Shown here: in pieces, positions 33,337 through 45,183 of the stretch | How positions within the stretch are numbered: the first letter of the stretch is position 1 | How the letters are laid out: every line of letters starts with the position of its first letter | From: Trematomus loennbergii | Lineage: Eukaryota > Chordata > Actinopteri > Perciformes > Nototheniidae | Assembly (NCBI GenBank): GCA_012861695.1 | Contig: JAAOOA010000133.1 | Location: 62,001-126,000, forward strand | Direction: 5' to 3' | DNA: 64,000 nt | Notes under the pieces: model-generated | What the model saw: only the letters and a program-made list of their open reading frames with translations | Told to the model about the DNA's origin: nothing | Database searches by the model: none | Position numbers and translations under genes: made by a program

Positions 33337-34679
33337 ATTTTATGGAAAAACCCACTCTTCACAGCGGGCGGTAACCCATTGAATAATATACATATGCAAG
33401 CACATGACATACAACACATTGGGCAAATAGTAAAAAACAATATCATAACTCCGTTCACAGTGTTGATGGAACATTTGAATCTGAATAAATCCCTCTTCCT
33501 CTCCTATATGCAATTACAATCAAATATTAAAAACTTAACATCAAAAGGTATAAAGATAGGTTGTCATGAACACCTTGATATGAACCTAAAAAGACTTGCA
33601 AACAAGAAAGGAATTGTTTCAGGTATATATAAACTTCTCCTCACCTCAACCGCCAATACTAATCTGCAGTCACAGAAAAGATGGGAGCAGGACTTAGGCA
33701 TCACCCTTAGCCCAGTTGAGTGGGACAGAATCTGGTCGAACTCGACATCAATCTCCAAGTGTGTCCGGTTTAGAGTAATACAGTTACAAATCCTTCACAG
33801 AGCATACATCACACCCTGTAGACTCAAAAAGATGGATCAAACACTCGCGGGCCTATGCTGGCATGGTTGTGCGGAAGTGGGTACCCTTTGACATTGTCTT
33901 TGGTCCTGTCCGGCTGTAAAATCTCTATGGGACGTAGTTGGAGATACTCTCGCTGAGCTTCTGAACATAGAGATACTCTTAACTCCAGCTACATGCTTGC
34001 TGGGATCCCCGCTCAATGGCATAACATCAACATTTGCAAGTAAACTTATAGCCCTAGCATGCCTTTCAACTAAACGCCTCGTTCTTATGAACTGGAAAGT
34101 CAGAAAGCCCAACTGCTTCAATTTCAATAGATGGCTGGAGGACTTCCTAAACATCTGAAGTATGGGAGAAGCTGCTTTCTCCCTGTTATATTTGGTTAAG
34201 CCAGACAACAGGCTTTGGGATAAGATAAGGGCTTTCCTGGACTCAAACCATCTCGGCTGCCAACAATAAATATAATAATATTAATTAATAATATTAATAA
34301 ATAAAGAGAAATAAGCTAAGCTAAGAAACAGTAACGGTAATAATAATGAAAGAAGCTAAATTAAATGGGAAATGGATGAATAGGTGAATTAATCATAAAA
34401 GGAAGAGGTGTGTGTATATGTGCATATGTGTGCATATATATATGTATTTATTTATTTGACTATCTATTTATTTACCTATTAAACAATGAAGTATACTATA
34501 TTATGAAGCAAATAAATACAACGCCATATGCATACATCAAATGTAACTGACACTGTAATCCCCCTACCCCCCACCCTTCATGTTATGTCCTGTCGTACTT
34601 GTAATGTGTGTGAGCCATGTCCTTGTCCGTGTGCTTTTGTCTTTTGAAAATGTTTAATAAAATATAAATGTTAAAAAAA
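33337..34679 (+). mobile_element. 5'-truncated L1-clade LINE in the transposase intron
   Basis: A perfect 14-bp duplication AGATTGTGGAGTAT stands at 33323-33336 and 34680-34693. The insert begins inside ORF2 and encodes the C-terminal region typical of fish L1/Tx1 LINEs, with FRVIQLQILHRAYITPCRL, LAGLCWHGC and HCLWSCPAV. It ends with AATAAA (34656-34661) and an A8 tail. The main open frame is 33313-33891; after a TGA it continues in frame to about 34157. Confidence 0.9.
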
Positions 34680-34693
34680 AGATTGTGGAGTAT

Positions 34694-35021
34694 CTCCAAA
34701 GTAAAGTCATCCCTTGGCTCAGGTCACCTTCACACCAGTCTGTCAGTCCCCTGCTGTAGCCAGTGCTTCGTCTAACTATCATTTAAAGTAATGCCTCCCC
34801 CTACTGGCCATTTGATTATATGTAAACAGTAAAGGCTGGACAGTCCCTGGCACCTTTTCAGAGGCTTTTGGTTTACTCAATTATTTGTCATGTTCCTATG
34901 TCTTGACACCAGCATTTTAAATATATCTAAAGTCTGACTTGTCCTGTCAAAAGAGGTCAAATTTGTATTAATTAACAGTTCACCCAGGATATAACTGACC
35001 TACAATCTGATTTATTTGCAG
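34694..35021 (+). other. remaining intron of the THAP-DDE gene
   Basis: Non-coding. It ends at the acceptor tttgcag (35021). Confidence 0.6.
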
Positions 35022-36230
35022 GTAAACCAGTGGCACTTTTTGACAAAAATCATCCTGACTGGGCACCGTCTGTCAAATTGGGCCACGAGAAAATGACAGC
35101 ACCTTCCCCTGCTACACATGCCAGGTATAAACGCGGCAGAAAAAGGTCATCCATCGCACTACTTGATCTCTACAGCATGGTATCTGATATACCATCTCTA
35201 GAAGAGCCCGCACCAGTCCTGGGAGCCACTGGGGAAGAAGGAGGACTGATTGAACCAGAGACTCTGGCACTGCAACTCAGACTGACTTGACTGGTGAAAT
35301 GATTGACAAAATGTCATTTTAAATTAATAATGTAACAACAGAAAATGTTAACTTAAAAGAAAAGCTTGTAAAGTCCACCATTTCAGAGAGTACATTTAAG
35401 GGCGATGATGACCGTGTGCGGTTCTACACAGGACTTCCTACTTTTGCCATCTAATGATGGTATACAATCTTGTGGAACTGCACATCAGTGTGAACGCTAA
35501 GAGTTCACTGTCTACATTTCAACAGCTTATACTGACACTAATGAAATTAAGATTAAACCAACCCCTGCAAAGCTGGCTTATAAATTCAACACATCCACGT
35601 CTACAGTATCCCGTGTGTTTACCTTGATTATCGACGTCATGTTCAAACGTATGAGTTTCCTTTTGAAGTGGCCATCTCGGGAGAAACTCCAACTGACAAT
35701 GCCTATGGATTTCCGCACTCATTTTGGTACTAAAGTGGATGTTATAATAGACTGCTTTGAAGTTTTCATTGACAGGCCATCAAATGTAATGGCACGGGCT
35801 CAGACTTGGTCAAACTATAAACATCACAACACCATAACATTTCTGATGGGAATCTGTCCGCAGGGTGTTATATCATTCATTTCAAGGGCATGGGGTGGCA
35901 GGTCCAGTGATAAGCATATTACAGAAAATGGTGGCTTCTTAGATAACTTTTTGCCTGGTGATTTGATTTTGGCAGACCGAGGTTTCAATATAAGTGACTC
36001 AGTGGGTTTCATGTGTGCTGAGGTTAAGGTGCCTGCATTCATGAAAGGCCGGAAACAATGTCAATGAAAGATGTTATTGACACAAGGAAAATTGCTAACG
36101 TGCAATTCATGTTGAGCGTGTCATAGGATGTGTAAGGCAGCGATATACCATTTTGGGAGGACCAATTCCTATAGATGTTTTACTTTCTAAAGATGTAGAT
36201 TACATTGATGGATAAAATAGCTGAAGTGTG

Positions 36231-37278
36231 CTGTGACCTTAATCATTTGTGTGATACTGTAATACCCGTTGATTAAACCTTTACATTCTGTTACACCCCA
36301 ATCAATATCAGATTTAAAAATATGACATGTTTGTATTATAATTATTATTGCATTATTGTCAATGTTGTACTTGGTAAATTAAATGTCTTGATAATCAGAG
36401 CAGTGATTTGGGGTTTGGTTGTGTAGGGGATTTGTTTGAAAAAGTATTTAAGCTGTTTTCAGCATGGAAGATTAATATGTTTTTCTCTCAAGTTTTCTAT
36501 TGTCAGATTGGACACATCCCAAATCGCTTGACGGGTTCAGACCTGCACTGCACACTGTAATAGTACTGGTAGAATATTTAAGCTTGGGTAAATTCATTTT
36601 TGAAAAAAACAATTGAAAGGGCAAAGTATTATATTTATTACAGGTTTCCAAGTTACCCGTTGAAAAAGGGTGAACAACAAGTACATGCTCCTTGAACTGT
36701 ACGCTGCAGAGATCACCTCACATAACAGAGACAGATTCACATTATGTCCATATTACAGTTTTCAATGCTAAAACACTTTTTTTGAAAGCAGGGCTTATTT
36801 TCTCAAAACACTAAACACAATTCACAAAACCATACACACAAAGTGCAAAACACCCAAACTACATGAACACTTACCAAAACCAAACCTTTGCACCAAATGG
36901 CACACACTTCATTCATAGCACAAGACATTTTGTAAAACCAACTACACACCATCGTGCTCAAGCACACTCATCTTTTATGGCGTTTGATATAGAGAATTCA
37001 GCAAGTAAAGATTGTTCAAGTCTACAAAACAATATGTGCAGAAACTTTTCAAAAGGTGGAAAGTAGAATTGCAAATTGGGTGCAGAGCTGAACATGTGTT
37101 AAGAGTTTTGGAGATTTGAGCTGAGGTTTTGCTCTTTGAGTTTAAATAATGATGCTTTTTGTGTCATTTTAGTGTGCACAACTTTGTTTGATTGTTACAC
37201 TTACATGTTCTTTATATAGATTTGATGTAAAAGAAACATGTTGAATCAAATAAATAAACACACTGTCATTCAGATCGA
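36231..37278. other. spacer between the convergent transposon genes
   Basis: AT-rich with no coding frame. The 67-codon frame at 36863-37066 has no recognisable domain. Confidence 0.5.
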
Positions 37279-38510
37279 TTAGTACTTCTGTTTCTTTTGA
37301 GAGGGGGCATACTGATGACATTTGTCACAATACCAGCTTCCTTTGGGGGCAACTGTTATACCAACACGTTCAAAATGAAACCAGGTAGTTTCACAATTTG
37401 TGTTATCACATCCTATCATGGGAAGCTTTTCCTCTCCACGACAAAGGCACCACTTGGGTATCAGTGGTTGGGTATTGGTTGGCTGAGTCAGAGTGGAACA
37501 TAGAGCGGGGTCTGGTATCAGGCACAGAGGCCTTTTTGGTGCACTAATGGAGACTGGTGGAGTTGCACTGGAAATTCTGGTGAAGAATTGCCCACTCAAC
37601 TCGAGGAGAATGACCTTCTGAAAAGATTCATGAGCTTTGGGGTATACCTTCTCCCAAAAGTCAATATCTGGGGTTATGCGTTCAAGATGAATCTTTCCAT
37701 TCACCCACAGAACAAAGTCAGCATATTCAACATCACATAGAAATAACTGGGTCTGCACTTGAAAAAAATAGGCATGGGTCTTCTTCAGCCTGTCCTGTCC
37801 ATCACGTGATTCCAGGCATGTATGGTCTGATGGTGCAGCAACACAGTAGGGGCATTTCATTTCCAAAACACCTACACCACAGCACTTGCAGGACACAACA
37901 CCATCTGGAGTAGCACCTAATATGGAAATGTTGGCGATAACACGAGCCCAGAGTCCTGGCAAATGAAACCGCCATGTCGGTTCATAATTGCAATGTAATC
38001 TTCACGTGCTGATTTCTCGTGATTACATCCCCATTCAGTAGCTGCAGTTTTAAATGTTGTGGCTTCCGGGTAACAAATAGCTTTAATCAAGCTAAGCGAT
38101 GGTTTAGTTGCACTTGTTGAACATGCTGCCTTCATACGAGATGCTGTAATCCGCCCAGCTCTGTATCGATACCAGAGTTTGGATTTGGCCTGTGTTTTTG
38201 TGGCCTTCTCAATGACATCCGCCTCCGGCTTGGTGATAGCTGCATTGATCCCTTGGCAATGTTCTGTAAGGGCTTTATGGTCCATTTCTAGGCAGTGAAC
38301 GGCACTCGCTGGGAGTACTTCGGCCAGGGGCCGGGGGGGTGGTGCCACAGCTGGAACTCCGGGGACAGGACGGGCCTCCCTTCTTTGTCAGCCACAAACA
38401 GAGCCCTGCTGACCCACTCGTGCTGCTCTGCAGGGAGGCTGCTCCTCCAGGCTGCCGGCAGGACCAGCTGCAACACACACACAGGTCACTGAGCTGCAGC
38501 TTTAAACTAC
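37279..38510 (-). pseudogene. YqaJ-type nuclease with PHD finger, second gene of the THAP-DDE element
   Basis: Minus-strand order: a short upstream exon at about 38294-38482 (LPAEQHEWVSRALFVADKEG and QLWHHPPGPWPK), then a YqaJ-like recombinase/exonuclease domain. Its motifs are SKLWYRYRAGRITASRMKAA, EWGCNHEKSAREDY, FPY then LGATPDGVV, and VLEMKCPYC (the D and E-x-K residues of the nuclease core). A C-terminal PHD finger runs WCLCRGEE, MIGCDNTNCE, WFHFE and SWYCDKC, then KKQKY and stop (37279-37281). One T is missing from a TTT run near 37918, splitting the domain, and a TAG separates the first exon from the rest. YqaJ partners are known in ISL2EU-type elements; assignment to this element rests on convergent position. 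Confidence 0.75.
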
Positions 38511-39294
38511 ACACTGAACTGACATTGAGATTGAGAGGCAACAGTTAGATTAATATCACATCAAGTGTTTCTACAGTTAGTCACACATGGCCTTACGTGA
38601 ATATGAAATAAGAATAAACATGTAGTAACAGTCTGAATAGAAATAAGAAAAATAACGTGAGTAAAAGCTGGTTCTGATTTAAAAGATAATGCTAGCCAAC
38701 ACTTTTCCATCAGCTCAACATTAACCTCAGAGGTCTGACTTTAAATTAATGATACTTATTATATTATAATAATATTTGCCCTATGGTAGCCTTCATATAC
38801 ATGTTAACTTTAGTACACTACCACATAGTAAATACGAATTACATTTAAAGTTATTACAGTACTTCATTAAATAGCCAAGTGTCTATGACCGTTAACCCTC
38901 CGTCCACATCTGTGAACGGATGTGAGCATTAACTTCATGAACATTTACGTTAGTGCAAAGTAAAAAGCATAACGTGTTTGCGTCTAGTAAAGTACGGAGA
39001 AATGCATGTTGACGTAGCCTACTGCAAGACTGTACATGGCGGAGTGGCAACTTTTAATCACGAATGGTGCATATAAATGTTAACGTCATAAACGTTAGCG
39101 CATAGTAATAAGCATTAAATGACAAGTATTTACGGATTCAAACGCCGGAAAACTCCCGTGTGTTTCTGGCTTAGCGGCAACTTTTTACCAATGCAAATAT
39201 GCACGAACGTTAAAAGACAACACATTGGCATTCATCTACTGTTATACTACATTATAAGGGACTGTCTTGTTAAGAGTAATAGCAGAGTTTATCT
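38511..39294. other. probable first intron of the YqaJ-PHD gene
   Basis: Non-coding AT-rich sequence. On the minus strand it starts at a gtaag donor near 39297 and ends at a tgttgcag acceptor near 38483. Confidence 0.5.
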
Positions 39295-39297
39295 TAC

Positions 39298-39415
39298 CTT
39301 TTCAAAAGCCGGTCAGAGTACTAGAACTAAATCGGACAACCAATGGGTGGACCACAAGATGAAAACCAGAATGCCATAGAAATGAACGGGAGGGGCGGGA
39401 CTCTAAGTAAGACTT
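39298..39415 (-). other. 5' UTR exon/element end shared with 53040-53153
   Basis: The stretch 'cagagtactagaactaa...ggacaaccaatgggtgga...aatgaacgggaggggcgggactctaagt' recurs at 53057-53158 with few changes. Each copy precedes a minus-strand gene and ends at a gtaag donor, so it is likely the promoter-proximal end of a transposon family. Confidence 0.6.
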
Positions 39416-40148
39416 AGGCGCCGTTTACACGAGGAGAAAACTGCTTGTATCTGCATAGTTTTGCATGCGTATAGCCCTATTATTTACACGAAGCCGATAG
39501 AAACTGACCCCACAAACAATAACGGGTCCCAAGGTGGATAGATTTGCAAACTAAACGCTCTGGGGGGTCAACCGAGTCCGTGTAATCACCTCGATACGAA
39601 TATTTCCTTAAAAAAATAACGATAGCCCACTCTCCTGCTCACTGCTGTAGCAACTATCAAAAATAGCTGTGTTAATTAAACGCACAAGGGGTTCTTGAAT
39701 GAAATAATATTATAAAAGGCAAACCAGAATTGTTAACGCCCAATATACTCCTTAAACAAAATAAACAGAGTCAGATTTCATGCATTGATCCATTATATTG
39801 ACAAAGGAGTCTCACCCGGTGTTTGTAGAGAATATCTCTCTTTCTGAGCCGTTCTCTCCACGGAGACGTGCTTCTTGGTCGGGATGCAATATCCACGATT
39901 CGGTTTCTTTCAGTTTCTTTCAGTTTCAGTTTCAGTTTCGGGGCATGAACAGAAGGGTAGCCATGGCAACATTGCAGCGGGGCTGCTCGGTTACAGCGCC
40001 ACTTACAGTCCCAGCATATGTACTACAGCGTTTCCAGCGGCCTCGTTTGAACAGACACGTTAAATGAAACAAATGCATGTGAACGGAAGACTTTTTTGAA
40101 TACGCATACTGTGCATAAACGCAAACGGTCCCGTGTGAGCGGGGCCTA
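39416..40148. mobile_element. hAT-like non-autonomous element
   Basis: The left end TAGGCGCCGTTTACACGAGG and the right end in reverse complement TAGGCCCCGCTCACACGGGA are imperfect terminal repeats. The flanks are AGTAAGACT and AGTGAGACT, one mismatch in 9 bases. It sits at the edge of the shared element end. Short frames inside are not supported as genes. Confidence 0.6.
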
Positions 40149-40657
40149 AGTGAGACTGAGCAGGCCTGCCGCATTCATCACACCGTGATCCCCAGTGGAT
40201 CTTCTGGGTTGAGAAGGTCTCAGTTGGGGGCCGGCCTGTCATCCAATCAGATCAGAGCCGCTTAGATCGATTAAAGCCAGTGTACCAACCACCCAGATCC
40301 CCCCACCCCAAATACTCTTTGACAACCCCTGCTGGCTGCATGCTTGATATGAAGGTAAAGAGATGTTATGAACTTGTCAAAAGCAAGGAATAAGCAGTCA
40401 GAGATATTCAAGTTTAAAAATACCTTTTCATTTATTTATTTACAAGTTTTACAAATTACAATTAGGACATCTCAGTCATTGAGCACCTCTCCCTCCAAGG
40501 ACATGATGACTAATTACTCATTTATGTATTATGTGTATTTTCAATGCAGTGTTTTTATATGTATTGTTCAAACTATTTAAAATAAAGTTTTCTAAAAAGC
40601 AAAAGGACATCTCCTTCCTTTTTGAAACCTGCTGAACTTCAATTGAAGTGCAACAAC
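40149..40657. other. repeat also present at 57216-57400, then AT-rich spacer
   Basis: 'gtgagactgagcaggc...ccagtggatcttctgggttg...gtcatccaatcagatcagagcc' (40150-40285) recurs at 57216-57355. The rest, to 40657, is AT-rich with AATAAA near 40581. Confidence 0.55.
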
Positions 40658-41334
40658 CAGGGGCGTCGCCTGGACCTGAAAACATTCGGGGCTTAGCCCA
40701 CAGTGGCGGCGGCACTACAGTGGAATATTCTACTGCAACACTCCTCACACGCACACACACAGTTCACCCACGACTGTTACAATGAAGGCTCGATAATCAG
40801 CTCACGGCATATAGGCAGGGGTATTTTTTATGAGTGGGGGGCTCACCTCCTCTAGGGGGGTCCGGGGGGATGCTCCCCCGGGAAGATTTTTTTAAAATAT
40901 TGAAGTTAAAAGCATCAATCTGGTGCACTTTGAGAGCAAATGAAGAGATCTATGGATACCTCTCTCAACACCCATATGAAGCAGAACTGTAAACAGATGT
41001 ACTTTTTCTTTATGGATATTTTACTAATCACTCCCCTTTTAAACTCTATTCTTGTTTTACTGCCATATAGTATTTCATAACTGTTTTTCCTTTATTCTCT
41101 TATTTTTTTTATAACTATAATGATCATATGAAGGTGTGCCGCGGAAATAATCTTTTGAATAATTTGTGACCAAACCGTTTGAGACCCATTGAGATAACTT
41201 AGACTAAAGTTAAGTATCTAAACACTCAGAGAGTCCTTTAGCTCACCTGAGTCTCTCAGTCTGAGAGGAGAGGACTCTCCTCCAGCTTGTTGTGGAACAA
41301 ACAGCTCCTTATGTCCGTTAGTGCAGCTAGCTAA

Positions 41335-42090
41335 TGTTAGAAATTAAAATCAATGTAAAACAGCATAATTCAGTCTAAAACATATCGTCAGTTTAAAGCT
41401 GTTTTATTGTGGAAAAACCCGGAAGTTCTCAGGAAATCAATGCCAAGCTTTTATTCTGAAAATCCTTTATCCGGTTAGCATGTGACTAATTATTACGTTT
41501 TCTGAATATAAAGTGAAAATGACATGGAGAGTTACACACCAAAACACTACATCTATAGACGTCGAGATATTATTACTGCTGAATATTAAATGAAGGTACA
41601 GTTGATCGTAGTGTTTACACACGTGAGAAGCTATGACGTCAGAGGGAGTTTCCGTAAATAAGAACTGTGCCGTAGCGGCGTTTTTTAGGACTTCTAAACT
41701 AACGATTACAGCTGTTTTATATATTAAATAGAAAGTCATCACAGAGATAAGGAGCAGAAAAAGTTTAAGGAAGTAGGCAGAGAATACCAATGTCGAAATC
41801 ATCTGTTCTCTCGCGATATCGAACCCCAGATGAGAAGGGCGGTCCCACTATCTGCACAGCGGGAGACAACGAGACGTGGATAAAAACAGAAGACAGAGGA
41901 CAGCTCTTTCTCTTTCCTTCGCTGCAGCTCCCTGAAGACAACATCTGCTTTTGTTTCCCAACTACCCTTTGTTTGTTTCACTACCACGCTGCTTAAATTA
42001 AAGTAACCAATTTGAACCCTTTCAGAGACTCATTTGTCTCTTAATCTGTACACTTCTTCCTGGACGCGAGAAAATCAGCACACATCAACA
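41335..42090 (+). repeat. 5' LTR
   Basis: Starts TGTTAGAAATT and ends CATCAACA. It is nearly identical to 50799-51549. It holds a CRE (TGACGTCA, 41634-41641) and a TATA-like GATAAAAA (about 41880). Confidence 0.93.
41634..41641 (+). promoter_or_regulatory. CRE in the 5' LTR
   Basis: The full palindromic CRE TGACGTCA lies about 240 bases before the TATA-like GATAAAAA. The same site is kept in the 3' LTR at 51097-51104. Use as an enhancer is inferred. Confidence 0.5.
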
Positions 42091-42092
42091 AT

Positions 42093-42110
42093 TGGAAACC
42101 CCGACATGAT
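42093..42110 (+). other. primer-binding site
   Basis: TGGAAACCCCGACATGAT begins two bases after the LTR, the usual place for complementarity to a tRNA 3' end (ending CCA). The tRNA was not identified. Confidence 0.6.
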
Positions 42111-44162
42111 CTCGACACCAGGAGAGAAGATGCAGTTTTTCAAAGGAGCTTGAAGCAATGCCGGCAGACATACACTCGGGCCCATTTGGAAAGGTAAAGA
42201 AGTACCTGTTTATTCAAAATCTTCAATAGATTACATAGTAAATAATTAGGAGTGTGTGTCTGTCTGGTAAGTTGGACTCCTGAGAAGGACTGCCTAGTTT
42301 AATGTTAAAATATCCACATTTATAGCAAATACATATCATGTGGCGCTGTTCTGAGACAAACCAAGGGTAAGTATTTTCCTTTCTTTGATTCATTAAACCA
42401 ACTGCATGTTTTTAATATTAATCTTTTAAAGTCGGTTCGGCCGATATAAGTCGTATTGGACGATAACATTGTTTAGGACAATATTAAAAGACACTGAGGG
42501 TGTTAAAGTCGTTTGGACGATAAAATTGTTTCGGACAATATTAAAAGACGCTGAGGGCGTTAGAGTCGTTTCGGACGACAAGCTAGTAAGGCTAGTAGGT
42601 GTTATACTGTTGTGTTTTCAACCAAGATATTGCAGAGTGGATTACGGTAATAGGAGTTACAGCAGCATTACGGTATACATGACGACGGTCTGTTAATGGT
42701 AGCTGATAGGTCTCCATATTGGTCCCACACTAGCGTGTCTAAACAACAACAGATAATCACCAGACTATAAAGTCAAATATTACGTTGATAGGTTTAAGGC
42801 TTATGAAGTAAGGGCTCCTCATTTTAAGATAGGATATCTCTAGGATAAAGCCCATATTCATCTAAATGTTATTTTGAATATAAAGTATAGTTCTGTGTTG
42901 TATTTTTAAACTTTGTCATACCACACCAGGGTTTCCATTTGTCCATTTAAAGATCACCAAGCCATTATTTGAACTTATCAGTGAGAACCACATGGGATAA
43001 TTTCAACATCTTTTTGTTCTGGGGGTCAGAGTTCGAAATAATCAGTAGCCATCTTGTTTTGACTGTATTTCAAACAAAACACTAGGCAGCCGCCATTTCG
43101 AGAAATGCTAATTCGACAGACTCCTTTGTTCTTTGTAATCCATGTGGTTTCACTCACATGAGGCCAAGTCCTTTTTCTGACCTCCATCTTGTGAAGAACA
43201 AACCCATTCTTCTTGACCTAGTTGGATTTAGGAAATAGTACATTTTGATAAATCAGGTTACTATAATATTGGAGTTGGTGTTTGGTGTTTCTAAACAATT
43301 CTCGGAGATTGGAACCAGCACTATCTGATCTTAAAAATTGTGATTGCATTGTGATTGTATTTGGCTGGTTATTCCATACTGTTCAAATCGTGTTTGCAAA
43401 TGTGATGGCTGGATTATGTGTTATTGTTTAAATCCTTAAGCATTGTGATTGTATTTGGCTGGTTTATTCCATACTGTTTAAATCGTGTTTGCAATGTGAT
43501 GGCTGATGCTTTTACTGTTTAATCATAAAGTCAATTTCCTTCCCATATCAAAGGTAGTTATTAAGAAAATAAGCTTCTTGTAAAAAGAAGTCCGTTTTTA
43601 AGGAGGGCTACCAAGGGTGGATAAAACTGAAAAATTACAACAGCGCACTCTGCTGGTTGTACAGAATTGTTGCACCAAAGGGGTAAAAAGAAAAATTTTA
43701 TAAAAATATCACCAATTATAATAATAGCTAAAGTTTACTTTCAAGTGTTATAGATGAACAAGTACTTCATCACACATAGATAGAATCACAGTTTTTTTTT
43801 CAACCTAGACTGTAGAATATCTAAACACCACATAATTGAAGTGAACACAGTTTATGATATTAGCATAATTTCATGCACATTGGTATATTAAATACACTAT
43901 AAAGTTGGATTTTCAGAAGATTTCTATTTTTCATATTTCAAAGTCAAGAACTATACACTGTACAATTTTTTATTTTTCAATTTTTTTTAAAATTTACATA
44001 ATTTTTATTTTACTTTATTGATCTTGAAAAAATTAAAAAAAAAAAAAAAAAAACAGATATTGAAGTTAAGTTATTTTTGTATCAGGAGCGAAGGTACTAT
44101 TCAGTAGATTAGTGATTCATCTTTGATACATTTAATAACTATATCCAACTACTTAAGAAATA
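42111..44162 (+). other. retroviral leader, about 2 kb, non-coding
   Basis: No long open frame. It contains the hairpin array at 42431-42579, an A/T-rich stretch with a long A-run at 44034-44053, and a duplicated 'tttggctggttattccatactgtt' type segment (43360-43395; 43448-43482). Confidence 0.55.
42431..42579 (+). ncRNA. array of six small hairpins with a shared TTNGG loop
   Basis: The hairpins are GTCGG-TTCGG-CCGAT (42431), GTCGT-ATTGG-ACGAT (42450), ATTGT-TTAGG-ACAAT (42468), GTCGT-TTGG-ACGAT (42508), ATTGT-TTCGG-ACAAT (42525) and GTCGT-TTCGG-ACGAC (42565). They are carried by a 57-58-bp tandem unit. Stems vary with compensation while the loop stays nearly constant. The position in the leader suggests an RNA packaging or dimerisation role (inference). 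Confidence 0.6.
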
Positions 44163-45183
44163 TGTCGCCAAAATACACTAAGTTAGGAGCACCTGCAGAG
44201 CCAGGGTCAACTGCAGACATCAAGGAAAAGGTACATGTCAGATCAGATGCCACAACACATGCATCAGACAGACAGAAAGTAGGGAATCAAATACAGGAAT
44301 TGTTGAAACAATGGCAAACAAGAGGGTTGATTCCACCAGATCAACCTGGCCCATAGAAGAGCAGTACTCGACTGAACATGAACAATGCCTACAACAGCTA
44401 AATGTATGGAGGGAAGCTGAACAAAGGTTTATAAGAGTTACAAGTCTAATACTCCATCTGGAATATGCCAGCCTATTGACAGACAGCATAAATGTGGTCC
44501 AAGTAGCAGACCTACCAGTGAGGGAAGACATAGCAGAAAAAACTCAAGACGCTCAAGTTATCCAAACTCCAAAGCTGTATCTAAGCCTGGCCGAAGTCCC
44601 TCCTCCCTCCCCAAATGTTGGATTTATAGAAGTATTGCAGTTCAATGGAGTCTCCACGGACAAAAGTGTCAAAGAATTGGAGTATGAAGTAAGAGTGCTA
44701 ACCAGTAAATCCAAACAGCTGATGGAAGAGAACATACGATTAGAAGAAATCACAGAAGAAAGACGACGAGAAAGAGAAACACAAAAGACAGAGCGGGAAG
44801 CGCTACAGATAAGACTTTTGAAGATGCAAGTAGCTGAGAAAGACATTGAGGCTTGTAGGAACAAGAGAAGGAAAGGGAGGAGAAGCTTTCAGAGATGGCC
44901 ATAGAACCAAAGAAGGCAGGCCAGACACCTCCAACAGTTCAAACTCGAGTAGTGCCAGAGATTCAGATGCAGAACCAACAATCAACAGCAAGAGGTTCCC
45001 AAAGTGAAGGATGCTTCAAATGTGGTCAGATGACACATTGGTCCAGAGAGTGTCCGCAGAACATTGCACCAAACAACGGCCCTCCACAAAGTTACCCAAG
45101 GGGAGGTTTCCATGACTATAACAGAGGCAGGGGGTCTCAGGGATGGCAAAGAGGAATAGTATTTCCAAACATGAATGTTATTT
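44163..45183 (+). pseudogene. retroviral Gag remnant with CCHC zinc knuckle
   Basis: The frame opens at 44163 (MSPKYTKLGAP), shifts near 44350 and continues to about 44900 through a long charged, heptad-like stretch (about 44660-44870) that is probably a coiled coil. After another shift it reaches the CCHC zinc knuckle CFKCGQMTHWSREC at 45019-45060, followed by a Gly/Arg-rich tail (GGFHDYNRGRGSQGWQRG). A stop follows at 45183. Gag packages the genome via the knuckle (family knowledge). At least two frame shifts make it non-functional as read. Confidence 0.75.

Larger units (their letters stand above)
32986..36230 (+). pseudogene. THAP-DDE transposase gene (ISL2EU/PIF-Harbinger-like), decayed
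   Basis: Exon 1 (32986-33208) encodes a THAP zinc finger: MVNFCAIVGCGNRGD, KSFYRLP, RREKWLMRIGR and VCGDHFTSG, giving the C2CH set. It ends in phase 1 at gtaagt. Exon 2 starts at 35022 with KPVALFDKNHPDWAPSVKLG, completing the usual THAP-to-linker junction. Broken frames then give FKGDDDRVRFYTGLPTFAI and STVSRVFTLIIDVMF. DCFEVFIDRPSN and LILADRGFNI are the DDE_Tnp_4-type acidic blocks, and after a frame change near 36058 an HVERV-like third acidic block is visible. The intron holds a 1.3-kb L1 insertion. Convergent with it lies a YqaJ-PHD gene. It is inactive as read because of several frame breaks and stops. Confidence 0.8.
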
